NCBI GenBank assembly: GCA_963702535.1
Contig: CAVPDG010000016.1
Location: forward strand, 62,001 to 126,000
Reading direction: 5' to 3'
DNA: 64,000 nt
DNA from: CAVPDG01 sp963702535
GTDB lineage: Bacteria; Chloroflexota; Anaerolineae; Anaerolineales; UBA4823
A model generated the notes under the pieces. That model ran no database searches and was not told the origin of the DNA. It worked only from the letters and a program-made list of their open reading frames with translations. Shown piece after piece: positions 17,831-26,097 of the stretch (positions within the stretch are counted from its first letter, which is position 1; the number at the start of each line of letters is the position of its first letter). The translations under genes and the position numbers were made by a program.

Positions 17831-19843
17831 TCATTGTTTCCTTTCCATCGAATTCGCCACCACCTCCGCCACGTCCAGCACCTCGATCGCTGCGTTGGCG
17901 TCTTTCTTGGCGTCGTTGAGCATCACCATGCAGAACGGGCAGCCCACCGCCAGGGTCTCGGCGCCGGTCGCCAGCGCCTCCTGGAAGCGGCTGGTGTTCA
18001 CCCGCCCGTCGCCTTCCTCTTCTTCCTTCCACATCTGCGCCCCGCCCGCCCCACAGCAGAAGGACTTGCGCCCGTGGCGCGGCATCTCCACCAGCGCGCT
18101 GCCCGCCTGCGTCAGCGCCTGGCGCGGCGCCGATAGCACGCCGTTCTGCCGCCCCAGGTAGCACGGATCGTGGAAGGTGACCTTGCCGTTGTCCTCGCCC
18201 TTGAGCGCCAGCTTGCCTGCCGCCACAAGCTCGTTGATCAATTGCGTGTGGTGCACCACTGAATAGTTCCCGCCGAATGCCGGGTACTCGTTTTGCAGGG
18301 TGTGCAGGCAGTGCGGGCAGGTGGTGACGATGCGCTTCGGCTTGACCTCGTTGAGCATCTCCACGTTTGCCAGCGCCATCTCGTTGAACAGGAACTCGTT
18401 GCCCGCCCGCCGCGCCGAATCGCCCGTGCATTGCTCCATCTCGCCCAGCACGGCGTAGCTCACCCCGGCAGTGTTGAGGATCTCGGCGAAGGCGCGCGCC
18501 GTCTTCTGGGCGCGGGCGTCGGTCGCCGGAGCGCAGCCCACCCACCACAGCACCTCCGGCTCAGGGTTCTCCTCGATCGTCGGCACGCCTAACAAATCCG
18601 CCCACTTCATGCGCTCGGCGGGCGGCACGTTCCACGGGTTCATCGTGCGCTCCATGCCGCGGAATGCCGTCTGGAGCTGGTCGGGGAAGTCGTTCTCCAT
18701 CAGCACCAGGGCGCGGCGGATGTCCAGGATATCGCGCATCGGCTCGTTGCCCACCGGGCAGATATCAACGCACGCCCCGCACGCCGTACACGCCCACACC
18801 GCCTCGGGGCTGATGGCAAACTCCAGCAGCGGCTTCTCGCTTGCCTCGCCGCTGGCGATGCGCCCGCCCTGCGAGTTCAGGTAGTAGCGCTTGTTGATCT
18901 CCAGCGCCGCCGGCGAGAGCACCTTGCCGGTGTTGTACGCCGGGCAAACTTCCTGGCAACGGTAGCACATGATGCAGGCGTAGGCATCCATGATCTGCTC
19001 CCAGCCCAGATCCTCCAGGCGCGTGGCGCCGAACTGCTCGATGCTCTCGTCGTCGAAGTTCAACCGGCTCAGCTCGCCGATTGACTTGCGCTCCGGCTTG
19101 AACAGGAAGTTGATCGGGGCAAACATCAGGTGCAGGTGCTTGGAATAGAGGAAGTAGGGGATGAAGAGCAGGATGGTGCCCAGCGCCAGCCAGAAGGTCA
19201 GGTGCTCGAGCACGGTCAGAGCTGTGGGGGACAGCCCCGCAAACGCGCCAGAAACCGCTGAAGCGAACGGCTGCCAGGGATCGCCGCCGTGCAGCGCCAG
19301 CTTGAAGGATGCCCCCGTGAAGCGCGCCCCCACGTGCAGCAGGATAAAGCCGGATACGATGGCAGAGTCACGGCGGATGCCGCCTCTCGCCTCCGGCTGC
19401 AGGAGCACATCCTGGCGCGTGGTCAGCGTCGGCGGCTTGAGCAAGAAGCGCCGGATGATCAGGGCGATCATGCCCACCAGCACGCCCACGCTCAGCAGGT
19501 CGCCGGTAAAGCGGTACAGGTTCCCCAGCAGACTCTCGCCCAGGAATGTGTAGTTGGCGATGAAGCCTTCGAGCATATCCCCCAGGTTGACCAGCAGGTA
19601 GAAAATGAAACCCCAGGCGACGAAGCCGTGGAACAGGCTGGGCCAGAAGCGCAGGCGGAAAACAGGCTGCAGGGTGATGGTCTTCGCCAGCACGCTGCCG
19701 ATGCGCTTCTTCGGGATATCCCAATCGATCTTGCCCTGCCCGCGCCGGATGGTGCCAACGATACGGCTGGCAGCGCGGGTTGCCGCGTACAGCGAGGCTA
19801 AGACGGCAAGGACGAAGAGGATCTTTTCCGGTAACGTGAGCAT
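17831..19843 (-). CDS. Membrane Fe-S oxidoreductase, FadF/EMO-like (HdrD-related)
   Basis: 670 residues. The first 240 hold about five or six membrane helices like a NarI-type haem b subunit. A ferredoxin domain follows with two [4Fe-4S] motifs, CIMCYRCQEVC (290-300) and CTACGACVDIC (352-362). Two CCG domains of the heterodisulfide-reductase type end the protein (WVGCAPATD...CPHCLHTL and DPCYLGRQNG...FCCGAGGAQMW...CPFCMVML). This layout matches FadF of Bacillus and the ETF:menaquinone oxidoreductases that pass electrons from acyl-CoA oxidation into the quinone pool. GGGAGG precedes the ATG. No ETF genes lie nearby, so the partner is inferred. Confidence 0.8.
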   Translation of the reverse strand: MLTLPEKILFVLAVLASLYAATRAASRIVGTIRRGQGKIDWDIPKKRIGSVLAKTITLQPVFRLRFWPSLFHGFVAWGFIFYLLVNLGDMLEGFIANYTFLGESLLGNLYRFTGDLLSVGVLVGMIALIIRRFLLKPPTLTTRQDVLLQPEARGGIRRDSAIVSGFILLHVGARFTGASFKLALHGGDPWQPFASAVSGAFAGLSPTALTVLEHLTFWLALGTILLFIPYFLYSKHLHLMFAPINFLFKPERKSIGELSRLNFDDESIEQFGATRLEDLGWEQIMDAYACIMCYRCQEVCPAYNTGKVLSPAALEINKRYYLNSQGGRIASGEASEKPLLEFAISPEAVWACTACGACVDICPVGNEPMRDILDIRRALVLMENDFPDQLQTAFRGMERTMNPWNVPPAERMKWADLLGVPTIEENPEPEVLWWVGCAPATDARAQKTARAFAEILNTAGVSYAVLGEMEQCTGDSARRAGNEFLFNEMALANVEMLNEVKPKRIVTTCPHCLHTLQNEYPAFGGNYSVVHHTQLINELVAAGKLALKGEDNGKVTFHDPCYLGRQNGVLSAPRQALTQAGSALVEMPRHGRKSFCCGAGGAQMWKEEEEGDGRVNTSRFQEALATGAETLAVGCPFCMVMLNDAKKDANAAIEVLDVAEVVANSMERKQ

Positions 19844-19938
19844 GAAGCCTCCCAGGCGTTATAGATCGGCCTCGCCACGCGGGCACGGTGGCGTGCTGTC
19901 AGTTTACCATATCCAGTTGAGGCGGAAAAGAGGTCCTG

Positions 19939-21360
19939 TCAGGGTTGCCGGGCTGTATCCAGCAACTCCAGCGCAGCCTGCACTGCCGGATCCGTCTCCA
20001 GAGTTACCTCGTCCCAGTTGCTGGCGACCGTGATATCCGGTATGATCCCGCTGGCTTCCCAGTCCTGCTCGGGATGGTTGCGCGGCTGGAAGTTCTCGTT
20101 GGCGATCCAGGCGCGCGAGCCGTCTTCGAAGTCGTAGCCGCGCAGCAGCTCGACATTCCCACCGGTCAGCTCGCCGATGATGGTAGCCCGCCCCATATCG
20201 CGCAGCACCCCGGAGTAGATCTCCCCGAAGCTGACGGTATTGGGTCCCACCAACGCCACCAACGGCAGCCGGGACGAGCCGTTGATGTCCATGCCCATCA
20301 CCGTCAAGGCGCGCCGGTCGTTGTGGCGGTTGATGAAATGCCCCACAGCGCCCTTGGTGAAATAGGAAAGCGCCCCGCGCGCCACCACGTCCGCGCCGCC
20401 GCCGTTCTGGCGATTATCCAGGATCAAGCCGTCCAGCGGCGCTGATTCTGTCATGGCGCGCAGCGCCTCGCCGAGCTGGTCGTCCACCGTGTCGTCGGCG
20501 AAGGTCGCCAGCAGCACGTAACCGATGCGCTTGCCCTGGGGAGAGGTCAGCACCTGGTAAGGCACCGGCACGGCGCCCGTCACCCGCCGGCGGATGAGCG
20601 ACACCTCGCGCTGCGCTTCGCCCGGGGAGACCACCGTCAGGACGACCGGCGAGCCTTCGGGACCGCGCAGGTACTCGCGGTGGAAGCCGGTCTCGTCCAT
20701 GATCGGATTGCCGTCTACTGCCAGGATGCTATCGTGGGGCGCCAGCCCCGCAATATCCGCCGGGCTGCCGGGGAAGACCGCCAGGATCGTGATCCGCTCG
20801 CGCTCCGGGACGAGATTGGTCAGCACGCCGATGCCCACGTAATCGTTCTCGCCGGCAAACTCGGCATCTTCCTCGCGCACCTGTTCCGGGCTGAGATAGG
20901 CAGAATGGTCGTCGCCCAGGCGGGAGATCATCTCGTCCATGGAGAGGTAAAAATCGGCGTCGGTCATGCCGGCGTTCACCCGCCTGGCATATTCAGCGTG
21001 CACAGCGTCCCAGTCCAGCCCGTTGAAATCCGGGTAGAGATATTCCTCGTCCACCGTCTGCCACAGGTCCTCGAAGACGCTCAACTGCAGGGCGGATGGC
21101 GTGACCACCACCGTCGGCGTGGATGTCGCCGGAGGCGTGGGAGATGGGGGAATGAGGGTGGGGGCTGCTGTCGCGGTCAGCGTAGCCGTCGGCGACGGCT
21201 CGAGCGTGGCAGTGGCGGTGGCTTGCGGCAGCAGGTTGGCTGCCGAGTTCAGCGCCTCCGTGCGGGTCGGGTTGAAGGCAAGCGAAGCCGCCTGGCAAGC
21301 CAGGGTCAGGGAGATGATCAGCAGGGCTGCCAGCAGCCCGTTGCGCTTCAATGGAGACAT
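19939..21360 (-). CDS. S41-like (C-terminal processing) protease homologue, lipoprotein
   Basis: 473 residues with a lipoprotein signal (SLTLACQAAS) and a Pro/Thr-rich linker (about 45-88), so it is probably anchored outside the membrane. A PDZ-like domain (PGSPADIAGLAPHDSILAVDG) and an S41 protease domain (DGLILDNRQNGGGA, GPNTVSFGEI) follow. The serine is in VSFGE. The catalytic lysine usually sits in a GKTxGKG-type stretch; here that place reads GELTGGNVELL with no lysine. So it may be inactive or use another base. The start codon is 5 bases after the L,D-transpeptidase stop, indicating one operon. Confidence 0.8.
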   Translation of the reverse strand: MSPLKRNGLLAALLIISLTLACQAASLAFNPTRTEALNSAANLLPQATATATLEPSPTATLTATAAPTLIPPSPTPPATSTPTVVVTPSALQLSVFEDLWQTVDEEYLYPDFNGLDWDAVHAEYARRVNAGMTDADFYLSMDEMISRLGDDHSAYLSPEQVREEDAEFAGENDYVGIGVLTNLVPERERITILAVFPGSPADIAGLAPHDSILAVDGNPIMDETGFHREYLRGPEGSPVVLTVVSPGEAQREVSLIRRRVTGAVPVPYQVLTSPQGKRIGYVLLATFADDTVDDQLGEALRAMTESAPLDGLILDNRQNGGGADVVARGALSYFTKGAVGHFINRHNDRRALTVMGMDINGSSRLPLVALVGPNTVSFGEIYSGVLRDMGRATIIGELTGGNVELLRGYDFEDGSRAWIANENFQPRNHPEQDWEASGIIPDITVASNWDEVTLETDPAVQAALELLDTARQP

Positions 21361-21365
21361 GCTCG

Positions 21366-22547
21366 TCAGGCGCCGCCCTGGGTATAGGTGTTGGGATCAA
21401 CCGGCGTCTTGCCGGAGGGATCCCAGACGTAAACGTAATCGCCTTCTTGCGCCCAGTTGTAAATCCAGTGCGAATCGCCCACCGTCAGGTTGACGCAGCC
21501 ATGCGACTGCGGGAAACCCAGGTTAGCGCGCCAGTAGGCGCCGTGCAGGGCGCGCGCATCATCGAAATACATCGTCCAGGGCACGTCCTCCAGGTAGTAA
21601 GCGTCAGAGCGGTCGGCTTCGAACGAGCCGCTCATCGGACCAGTATCCAGTTTTTTGTAGATCTGGAATAAGCCCGGACGCGTCCAGAAGGGCTCCAGTC
21701 CACTGGCAATCAACGTGGCAAACACCAGCTCGCCTTGGTCGTAGACCGCCAGGGTCTGCTCGTACAGGTTCACTTCGATCCAGCGATTGCCGGGCACGCC
21801 CTGGGGAGGCGTGGTGGTCGGGAGCACCCTGGCGACTACCCGGTCGGGCAGCCACTCGTCCGGACCCACCATGTACCACTCATCCTCTCCCACCTTTTGC
21901 ATCGCATACACCTGCACCAGGTCCTGGTTATTGAGGATATGACCGGTGTAATCCTGGGTCTGGTAGCCCGGCGTGCGCTTGGTCTCCACGGGTCCAGGGC
22001 TCAGGTAGGAAAGCACCCAACCGAAAGCGTTCTTCGGCGTGCGGCTGAGCTGCACCCCCTGGAAGAGCGGCACACTACCCAGGCGGACGATATCATTAGC
22101 GGTCATCCATTGCCCGGGCTCCACCTGGTAAAAGCGCTTGCCATCCACATATTGCTCATCGATATAGGAGATATAGGCGAAGCTCGAGTCGATTGTGCGG
22201 ATCGCCTGGCCTTTCTTGCCCTTCACGGCATCTTCCAGCGAGCCGTAGACCGGGGCGTTGCGCTTGTTGACCATGCCGTAGCCGGTATTCACATAAGTCA
22301 GAGCGGGGTCGGGCTTTGAGACCGGCAGGGGCGTCACGGGGAAGGTAAAGCCCTGCTCAGCCATGCTGGTCAGGTAGGCGGAAGGTCCAGCCGACATGCA
22401 ATTGCCCGGAGCGCTCATATAGATACCCGGCAGGCACAGCACGCCATCATCGACAGGCTTTGGACTCTCGCTTTCCGCCGAAGCATCCGAGAGAGGGATG
22501 AGGAGAAAAATAACCAGGAATGGGATTACCGCTAACAACCGTTTCAT
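21366..22547 (-). CDS. L,D-transpeptidase (YkuD domain), secreted
   Basis: 393 residues with a signal peptide (LLAVIPFLVIFLLIPLSDASA). The C-terminal YkuD domain contains HGAYWRANLG and SHGCVNL (Ser348-His349-Gly350-Cys351), the catalytic cysteine motif of enzymes that make 3-3 cross-links or attach proteins to peptidoglycan. The middle region (about 80-230) may hold SH3-like wall-binding modules. AGGAG precedes the ATG. Its presence argues for a cell with some peptidoglycan. Co-transcribed with the S41-like gene. Confidence 0.88.
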   Translation of the reverse strand: MKRLLAVIPFLVIFLLIPLSDASAESESPKPVDDGVLCLPGIYMSAPGNCMSAGPSAYLTSMAEQGFTFPVTPLPVSKPDPALTYVNTGYGMVNKRNAPVYGSLEDAVKGKKGQAIRTIDSSFAYISYIDEQYVDGKRFYQVEPGQWMTANDIVRLGSVPLFQGVQLSRTPKNAFGWVLSYLSPGPVETKRTPGYQTQDYTGHILNNQDLVQVYAMQKVGEDEWYMVGPDEWLPDRVVARVLPTTTPPQGVPGNRWIEVNLYEQTLAVYDQGELVFATLIASGLEPFWTRPGLFQIYKKLDTGPMSGSFEADRSDAYYLEDVPWTMYFDDARALHGAYWRANLGFPQSHGCVNLTVGDSHWIYNWAQEGDYVYVWDPSGKTPVDPNTYTQGGA

Positions 22548-22570
22548 GAAGGCTCCTATGCACCAGCGAC

Positions 22571-23434
22571 CTAGGCGATTACCAGCGCGCCCAAGATGGA
22601 GATAAATAACGTCAGGCTGATGTAACTGTTGATATTGAAGAACGCCAGGTTGATATGGCTCAGGTCATCTGGGCGCACCAGGCGGTGCTCCCAGGTCAGC
22701 AAGCCAGCCGTCACCAGCATGCCAATCCAATAAGGCCAGCCCAGTTGCATGAGCACGCCCAGGCTGACCAGGAGGGCGACGGTGGCGATATGGCAAACCA
22801 CCGACAGGCGCAAAGCAAAAGGGATGCCAAAGCGCGCCGGGATCGAATGCAGGCGGTCCTGCCGGTCGTACTGCACATCCTGGCAGGAGTAGATCAGATC
22901 GAAGCCGCCGATCCACAGCGTCACTACCCCCAGCAGGATCCAGGCTGGCAGGTCTTCGAGCGTGAACAGCGAGCCGCGGATAGCCGCCCAGGCGCCTACC
23001 GGCGCTAACCCGTCTGTGAAGCCCAAAATAAAATGAGACATCCAGGTGAAGCGCTTGGTGTAGGAGTAGACAAAAAGGAAGAAATACGCCCCAGGCAGCA
23101 GCATGAAGGGCAGCGGACCGAGCATCCAGGCTGCCACGGCGAGCAGGATCGCTGCCAGGAGGGTGCCCGTCCAGGCTGTGCGCAAAGAAATGCTGCCGGT
23201 GACCAGCGGGCGATTATACGTGCGCGGGTTGTGGGCATCGATGCCGCGGTCGACGATGCGGTTGAAGCCCATCGCCACCGTGCGCGCCGCAGCCATCGCC
23301 ACCGTGATCCAGAAGAACTGGTACAGGGTGGGCAAGCCGCCAGCCGCCAGGAGCATTCCCAGGTAGGCGAAGGGCAGGGCGAAGATCGTATGCTCGAACT
23401 TGATCAGCTCGAGGAAATCACGGATCGATTTCAT
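22571..23434 (-). CDS. UbiA-family prenyltransferase, MqnP/UbiA-like
   Basis: 287 residues, about eight or nine membrane helices. Both Asp-rich prenyl-diphosphate motifs are present: NRIVDRGID (Asn58, Asp62, Asp66) and DVQYDRQD. Closest in style to 4-hydroxybenzoate prenyltransferase-like proteins that act in menaquinone synthesis. A UbiD-family decarboxylase gene lies four genes upstream on the same strand, and the pair would match the MqnP/MqnL steps of the futalosine route. The ATG lacks a ribosome-binding site and follows an extended -10 by eight bases, so a leaderless mRNA is likely in addition to read-through from the ABC genes. Confidence 0.8.
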   Translation of the reverse strand: MKSIRDFLELIKFEHTIFALPFAYLGMLLAAGGLPTLYQFFWITVAMAAARTVAMGFNRIVDRGIDAHNPRTYNRPLVTGSISLRTAWTGTLLAAILLAVAAWMLGPLPFMLLPGAYFFLFVYSYTKRFTWMSHFILGFTDGLAPVGAWAAIRGSLFTLEDLPAWILLGVVTLWIGGFDLIYSCQDVQYDRQDRLHSIPARFGIPFALRLSVVCHIATVALLVSLGVLMQLGWPYWIGMLVTAGLLTWEHRLVRPDDLSHINLAFFNINSYISLTLFISILGALVIA

Positions 23435-23442
23435 CGGGATGG

Positions 23443-23451
23443 ATTATACCA
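23443..23451 (-). promoter_or_regulatory. Extended -10 promoter before the UbiA gene
   Basis: Minus-strand TGGTATAAT ends eight bases before the ATG. There is no good -35, which extended -10 promoters do not need. Transcription would begin at or next to the start codon. Confidence 0.55.
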
Positions 23452-23470
23452 AGCGTAGATTAGCACCCGG

Positions 23471-24214
23471 TTAGACGGCGTACTGCCACTTGCACAGGCG
23501 TTTTTCCAGCCAGTCCACGCCAAAGTAGAGACCCAGCCCCAGGATGCTCATCGCTACGATGCCGGCGTACATCGCCGGGTAATTGAACAACGTGCTGCCG
23601 TTGAGGTAGATGTAATATCCCAGCCCGCGCTGTGTGGCGTACAGCTCAGCCACGTACAAAACCGCCACCGCCGTACCCACCGACAGGCGCAGGGCAGTCA
23701 GGACGGCTGGCAGGCTGGCAGGCAAGTAGACGAAGCGGAAGAGCGCCCGGCGACCCGCCCCCAGGCTGCGCACGCTCTGGATCAGCTCCGGGCGCAACGC
23801 TGCCGCCTGGTCGCGCACCAGCACCAGGATCTGGAAGAAGAGGATCAGGAAGATGATGAAGATCTTAGGCAGGTCCCCCAGCCCGAGAAAGAGCAAAACC
23901 ACCGGGACGAAGACGACCTTCGGGATGGGATAGACCAGGTAGATAACCGGCGAGAAGAGGTTGTTCAGTCGCTTGGATTGCCCCAGGATCAGCCCGGCAG
24001 GGGCTGCCAGGGCAATAGCAAGGATGGTGCTGGCGAGCACGCGCCACAGGCTGACGGCAAAGTGACCGAGCAGACCGCCGCTCCCCAGCTCTGTGATGAA
24101 AACCCGCCCCACCTGCAGCGGCGATGGCAGGATCGGGCGATGGACGAGCCAGGCTGCCAGCTGCCAGACGACGATCAGGAAGATGAACGCCAATAGCAGA
24201 TCACGCCGTTTCAT
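23471..24214 (-). CDS. ABC transporter permease (SsuC/TauC type)
   Basis: 247 residues, six membrane helices, with the binding-protein-dependent permease loop RSLGAGRRALFRFVYLPASLPAVLTALRLS (EAA-type motif near residue 165-195). The ATG at 24214 has GGAAGG upstream and lies two bases from the ATPase stop codon. It forms the channel of an importer of the nitrate/sulfonate/taurine class whose other parts are the next two genes. The substrate cannot be read from the sequence. Confidence 0.85.
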   Translation of the reverse strand: MKRRDLLLAFIFLIVVWQLAAWLVHRPILPSPLQVGRVFITELGSGGLLGHFAVSLWRVLASTILAIALAAPAGLILGQSKRLNNLFSPVIYLVYPIPKVVFVPVVLLFLGLGDLPKIFIIFLILFFQILVLVRDQAAALRPELIQSVRSLGAGRRALFRFVYLPASLPAVLTALRLSVGTAVAVLYVAELYATQRGLGYYIYLNGSTLFNYPAMYAGIVAMSILGLGLYFGVDWLEKRLCKWQYAV

Positions 24215-24215
24215 C

Positions 24216-25037
24216 CTACAATCCTTCCAGCAAGGGGTGCTCACCGATCCTGGCGCGCAGGTCGCCGATCAGTTTCATGTACTCTCGCGAATTCCGGTAT
24301 GCGGGCTGTCCAGCCTGGGGGTTGAGGATCACCTCTGCCTGTGTGTTGGGCGGGTGACCGAGCAGCAGGATCTTGCCGCCCAGGAAGGCGGCCTCTTCGA
24401 TCGCATGGGTGACGATCAGCAGCGTCAGATTCTGCTCCGCCTTGAGCTCCAGGGTCAGGCTTTGCAGCCCTTCGCGCGTGGGAGCGTCCAGCGAGGAGAA
24501 GGGTTCATCCATCAGCAGCAGGTCCGGCTCCAGAGCCAGCGTGCGGGCGATGGCGGTCCTCTGGCGCTGCCCGCCGGAGATCTGCGCCGGGTATTTATCT
24601 GCCAGGTGAGTCAAACCCAGGCGACCCAGCCACATCTCCACCCGGGTATGTGGGCTGTAATCCAAAGGCGCATGCGTGCCGTCCGGACCGTAGAAATTCC
24701 TGACCCGCAACCCCAGCTCCACATTCTGGCGCACGGTAGCCCAGGGCAGCAACCCGTAATCCTGCAAGATCAGCCCGGTGGTGGGGCGCGGGCGTGTTAG
24801 CGGCTGCCCGTCGACCCGCACGCGACCCGAAGTGGGAAAGCGCAACCCGGCCAGCAGGTAGAGCAGGGTGGTCTTGCCGCAGCCCGAGGGACCCAATACA
24901 GCCCAGGCGTCCCCCCGCTCCGCCTGCCAGCTATAATCCTGAAAGACCGGCGCCCCCTGGTTGTAGGCATAACCAACCGCCTCCAGGCAGATCATACCCG
25001 AGGACGAGGGGCGATCCGAGTCTGCTATGCTGCTCAT
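24216..25037 (-). CDS. ABC transporter ATP-binding protein (SsuB/TauB type)
   Basis: 273 residues. Walker A GPSGCGKTT, signature ISGGQRQRTAIA, Walker B LLLMDEPFSSLD and the switch histidine (IVTHAIEEAAF) are intact. The family is the NitT/TauT ATPases. It starts ten bases after the binding-protein stop codon. It powers the permease encoded immediately downstream. Confidence 0.9.
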   Translation of the reverse strand: MSSIADSDRPSSSGMICLEAVGYAYNQGAPVFQDYSWQAERGDAWAVLGPSGCGKTTLLYLLAGLRFPTSGRVRVDGQPLTRPRPTTGLILQDYGLLPWATVRQNVELGLRVRNFYGPDGTHAPLDYSPHTRVEMWLGRLGLTHLADKYPAQISGGQRQRTAIARTLALEPDLLLMDEPFSSLDAPTREGLQSLTLELKAEQNLTLLIVTHAIEEAAFLGGKILLLGHPPNTQAEVILNPQAGQPAYRNSREYMKLIGDLRARIGEHPLLEGL

Positions 25038-25047
25038 CCCTCAGCGA

Positions 25048-26040
25048 TCATGGAAGTAAGCCGGAGTTGACCGATTCCTGGTAAGAAACATCGTTCTTCA
25101 CCAGTCCTTTGGCTTTAGCCCAGGCGAGCACGTCATCCCATTGCGCCTGCGTCGGCACGCTGGCAGCCGGGTAGACAGGCAGCTTGTACTTGCCCACCAG
25201 GGGCGCCGGCACCAGCTTCTGCTCGGTCAGCAGGTTATCCCATTTCGTCGGATCAGCGTTGATCACCTGTGTGGCGGCTTCGATCGCTGCCAGGAAACCG
25301 CGCACCGCTGCCGGATTCTCCTCGATCAGTTTTTTGCGGAAGGAATAAACGCTGTACCCGTACTCCGGGTGCTGGGTATCGTCAACCATCAAGACCGCGC
25401 CCGCCTGCCGCGCCAGCGAGGAGAGCGGATCGGGCAGTGTGGCGGCTTTCAGCTCGCCGGATTCGAGCAGGGTCATCCGGTCGGCGATCTTCGGCACAGC
25501 GATCGTTTTGATCTCCTCAGGCTTGAGACCCTCTTCTTCGAGCAGGCGCTCCGTGATGTACTCGATCACCGTCCCCTGGGAGATGCCGATCTCGACGCCT
25601 TTCAAGTCCTGGACAGAGGTAAAGCCGCTCTTGGGCGACGCCAGAACCTGGTATTGCGGAAAATCGCTGGTTGCCGTGCGCGCCATGCGCACGATCTGGA
25701 TTTGCGGCTGGTCCTGGTTATAGAACAAGGTGGAGACGCTGTCGTTGATCATGCCATCCACCTGCCCGGAGGCAAAGATCTGGTCGCGCTCGGCGGCTGA
25801 GGCGGCCGGGATGAACTCGACCTGGATGCCGTTCTTCTCGAACAGGCCCTCTTGCTGCGCCACATACATCGGCAGCGCATCCAGGATGGGCAGGACGGCG
25901 ATCTTGACCGTCGTGCCGGCGACCGCCGCTTGCGTGACCTGCGCTACCGGCGCGGCGGTGGGTTGAGCGCAAGCGCTCGCGGCAAGCGCGCCAAGCACGA
26001 GGGTGAGTACCACCAATAATACGAGACGATTGACTTTCAT
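25048..26040 (-). CDS. ABC transporter substrate-binding lipoprotein (NMT1/THI5-like)
   Basis: 330 residues with a signal ending in ALAASACAQPT, so the cysteine is probably lipidated. The NMT1/SsuA-type fold is seen in IAVLPILDALPMYVAQQEGLFEKNG and the periplasmic-binding core (GVEIGISQGTVIEYI). These proteins bind small molecules such as aromatic or sulfonated acids, thiamine precursors and others. AAAGGAG lies about 12 bases before the ATG at 26040. Its position between UbiD and UbiA genes suggests a ligand related to quinone precursors, but this is inference. Confidence 0.85.
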   Translation of the reverse strand: MKVNRLVLLVVLTLVLGALAASACAQPTAAPVAQVTQAAVAGTTVKIAVLPILDALPMYVAQQEGLFEKNGIQVEFIPAASAAERDQIFASGQVDGMINDSVSTLFYNQDQPQIQIVRMARTATSDFPQYQVLASPKSGFTSVQDLKGVEIGISQGTVIEYITERLLEEEGLKPEEIKTIAVPKIADRMTLLESGELKAATLPDPLSSLARQAGAVLMVDDTQHPEYGYSVYSFRKKLIEENPAAVRGFLAAIEAATQVINADPTKWDNLLTEQKLVPAPLVGKYKLPVYPAASVPTQAQWDDVLAWAKAKGLVKNDVSYQESVNSGLLP

Positions 26041-26097
26041 GAACTTTATCTGCTCCTTTGGCATACGATCACCGGCTGATTTCGTACTCAGCCGTAT

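Noticed and set aside
22571..23434. UbiA homologue as haem O synthase
   Set aside because: The Asp motif NRIVDRGID with its 4-hydroxybenzoate-type context and the UbiD neighbour fit quinone synthesis; no cytochrome oxidase genes are near.
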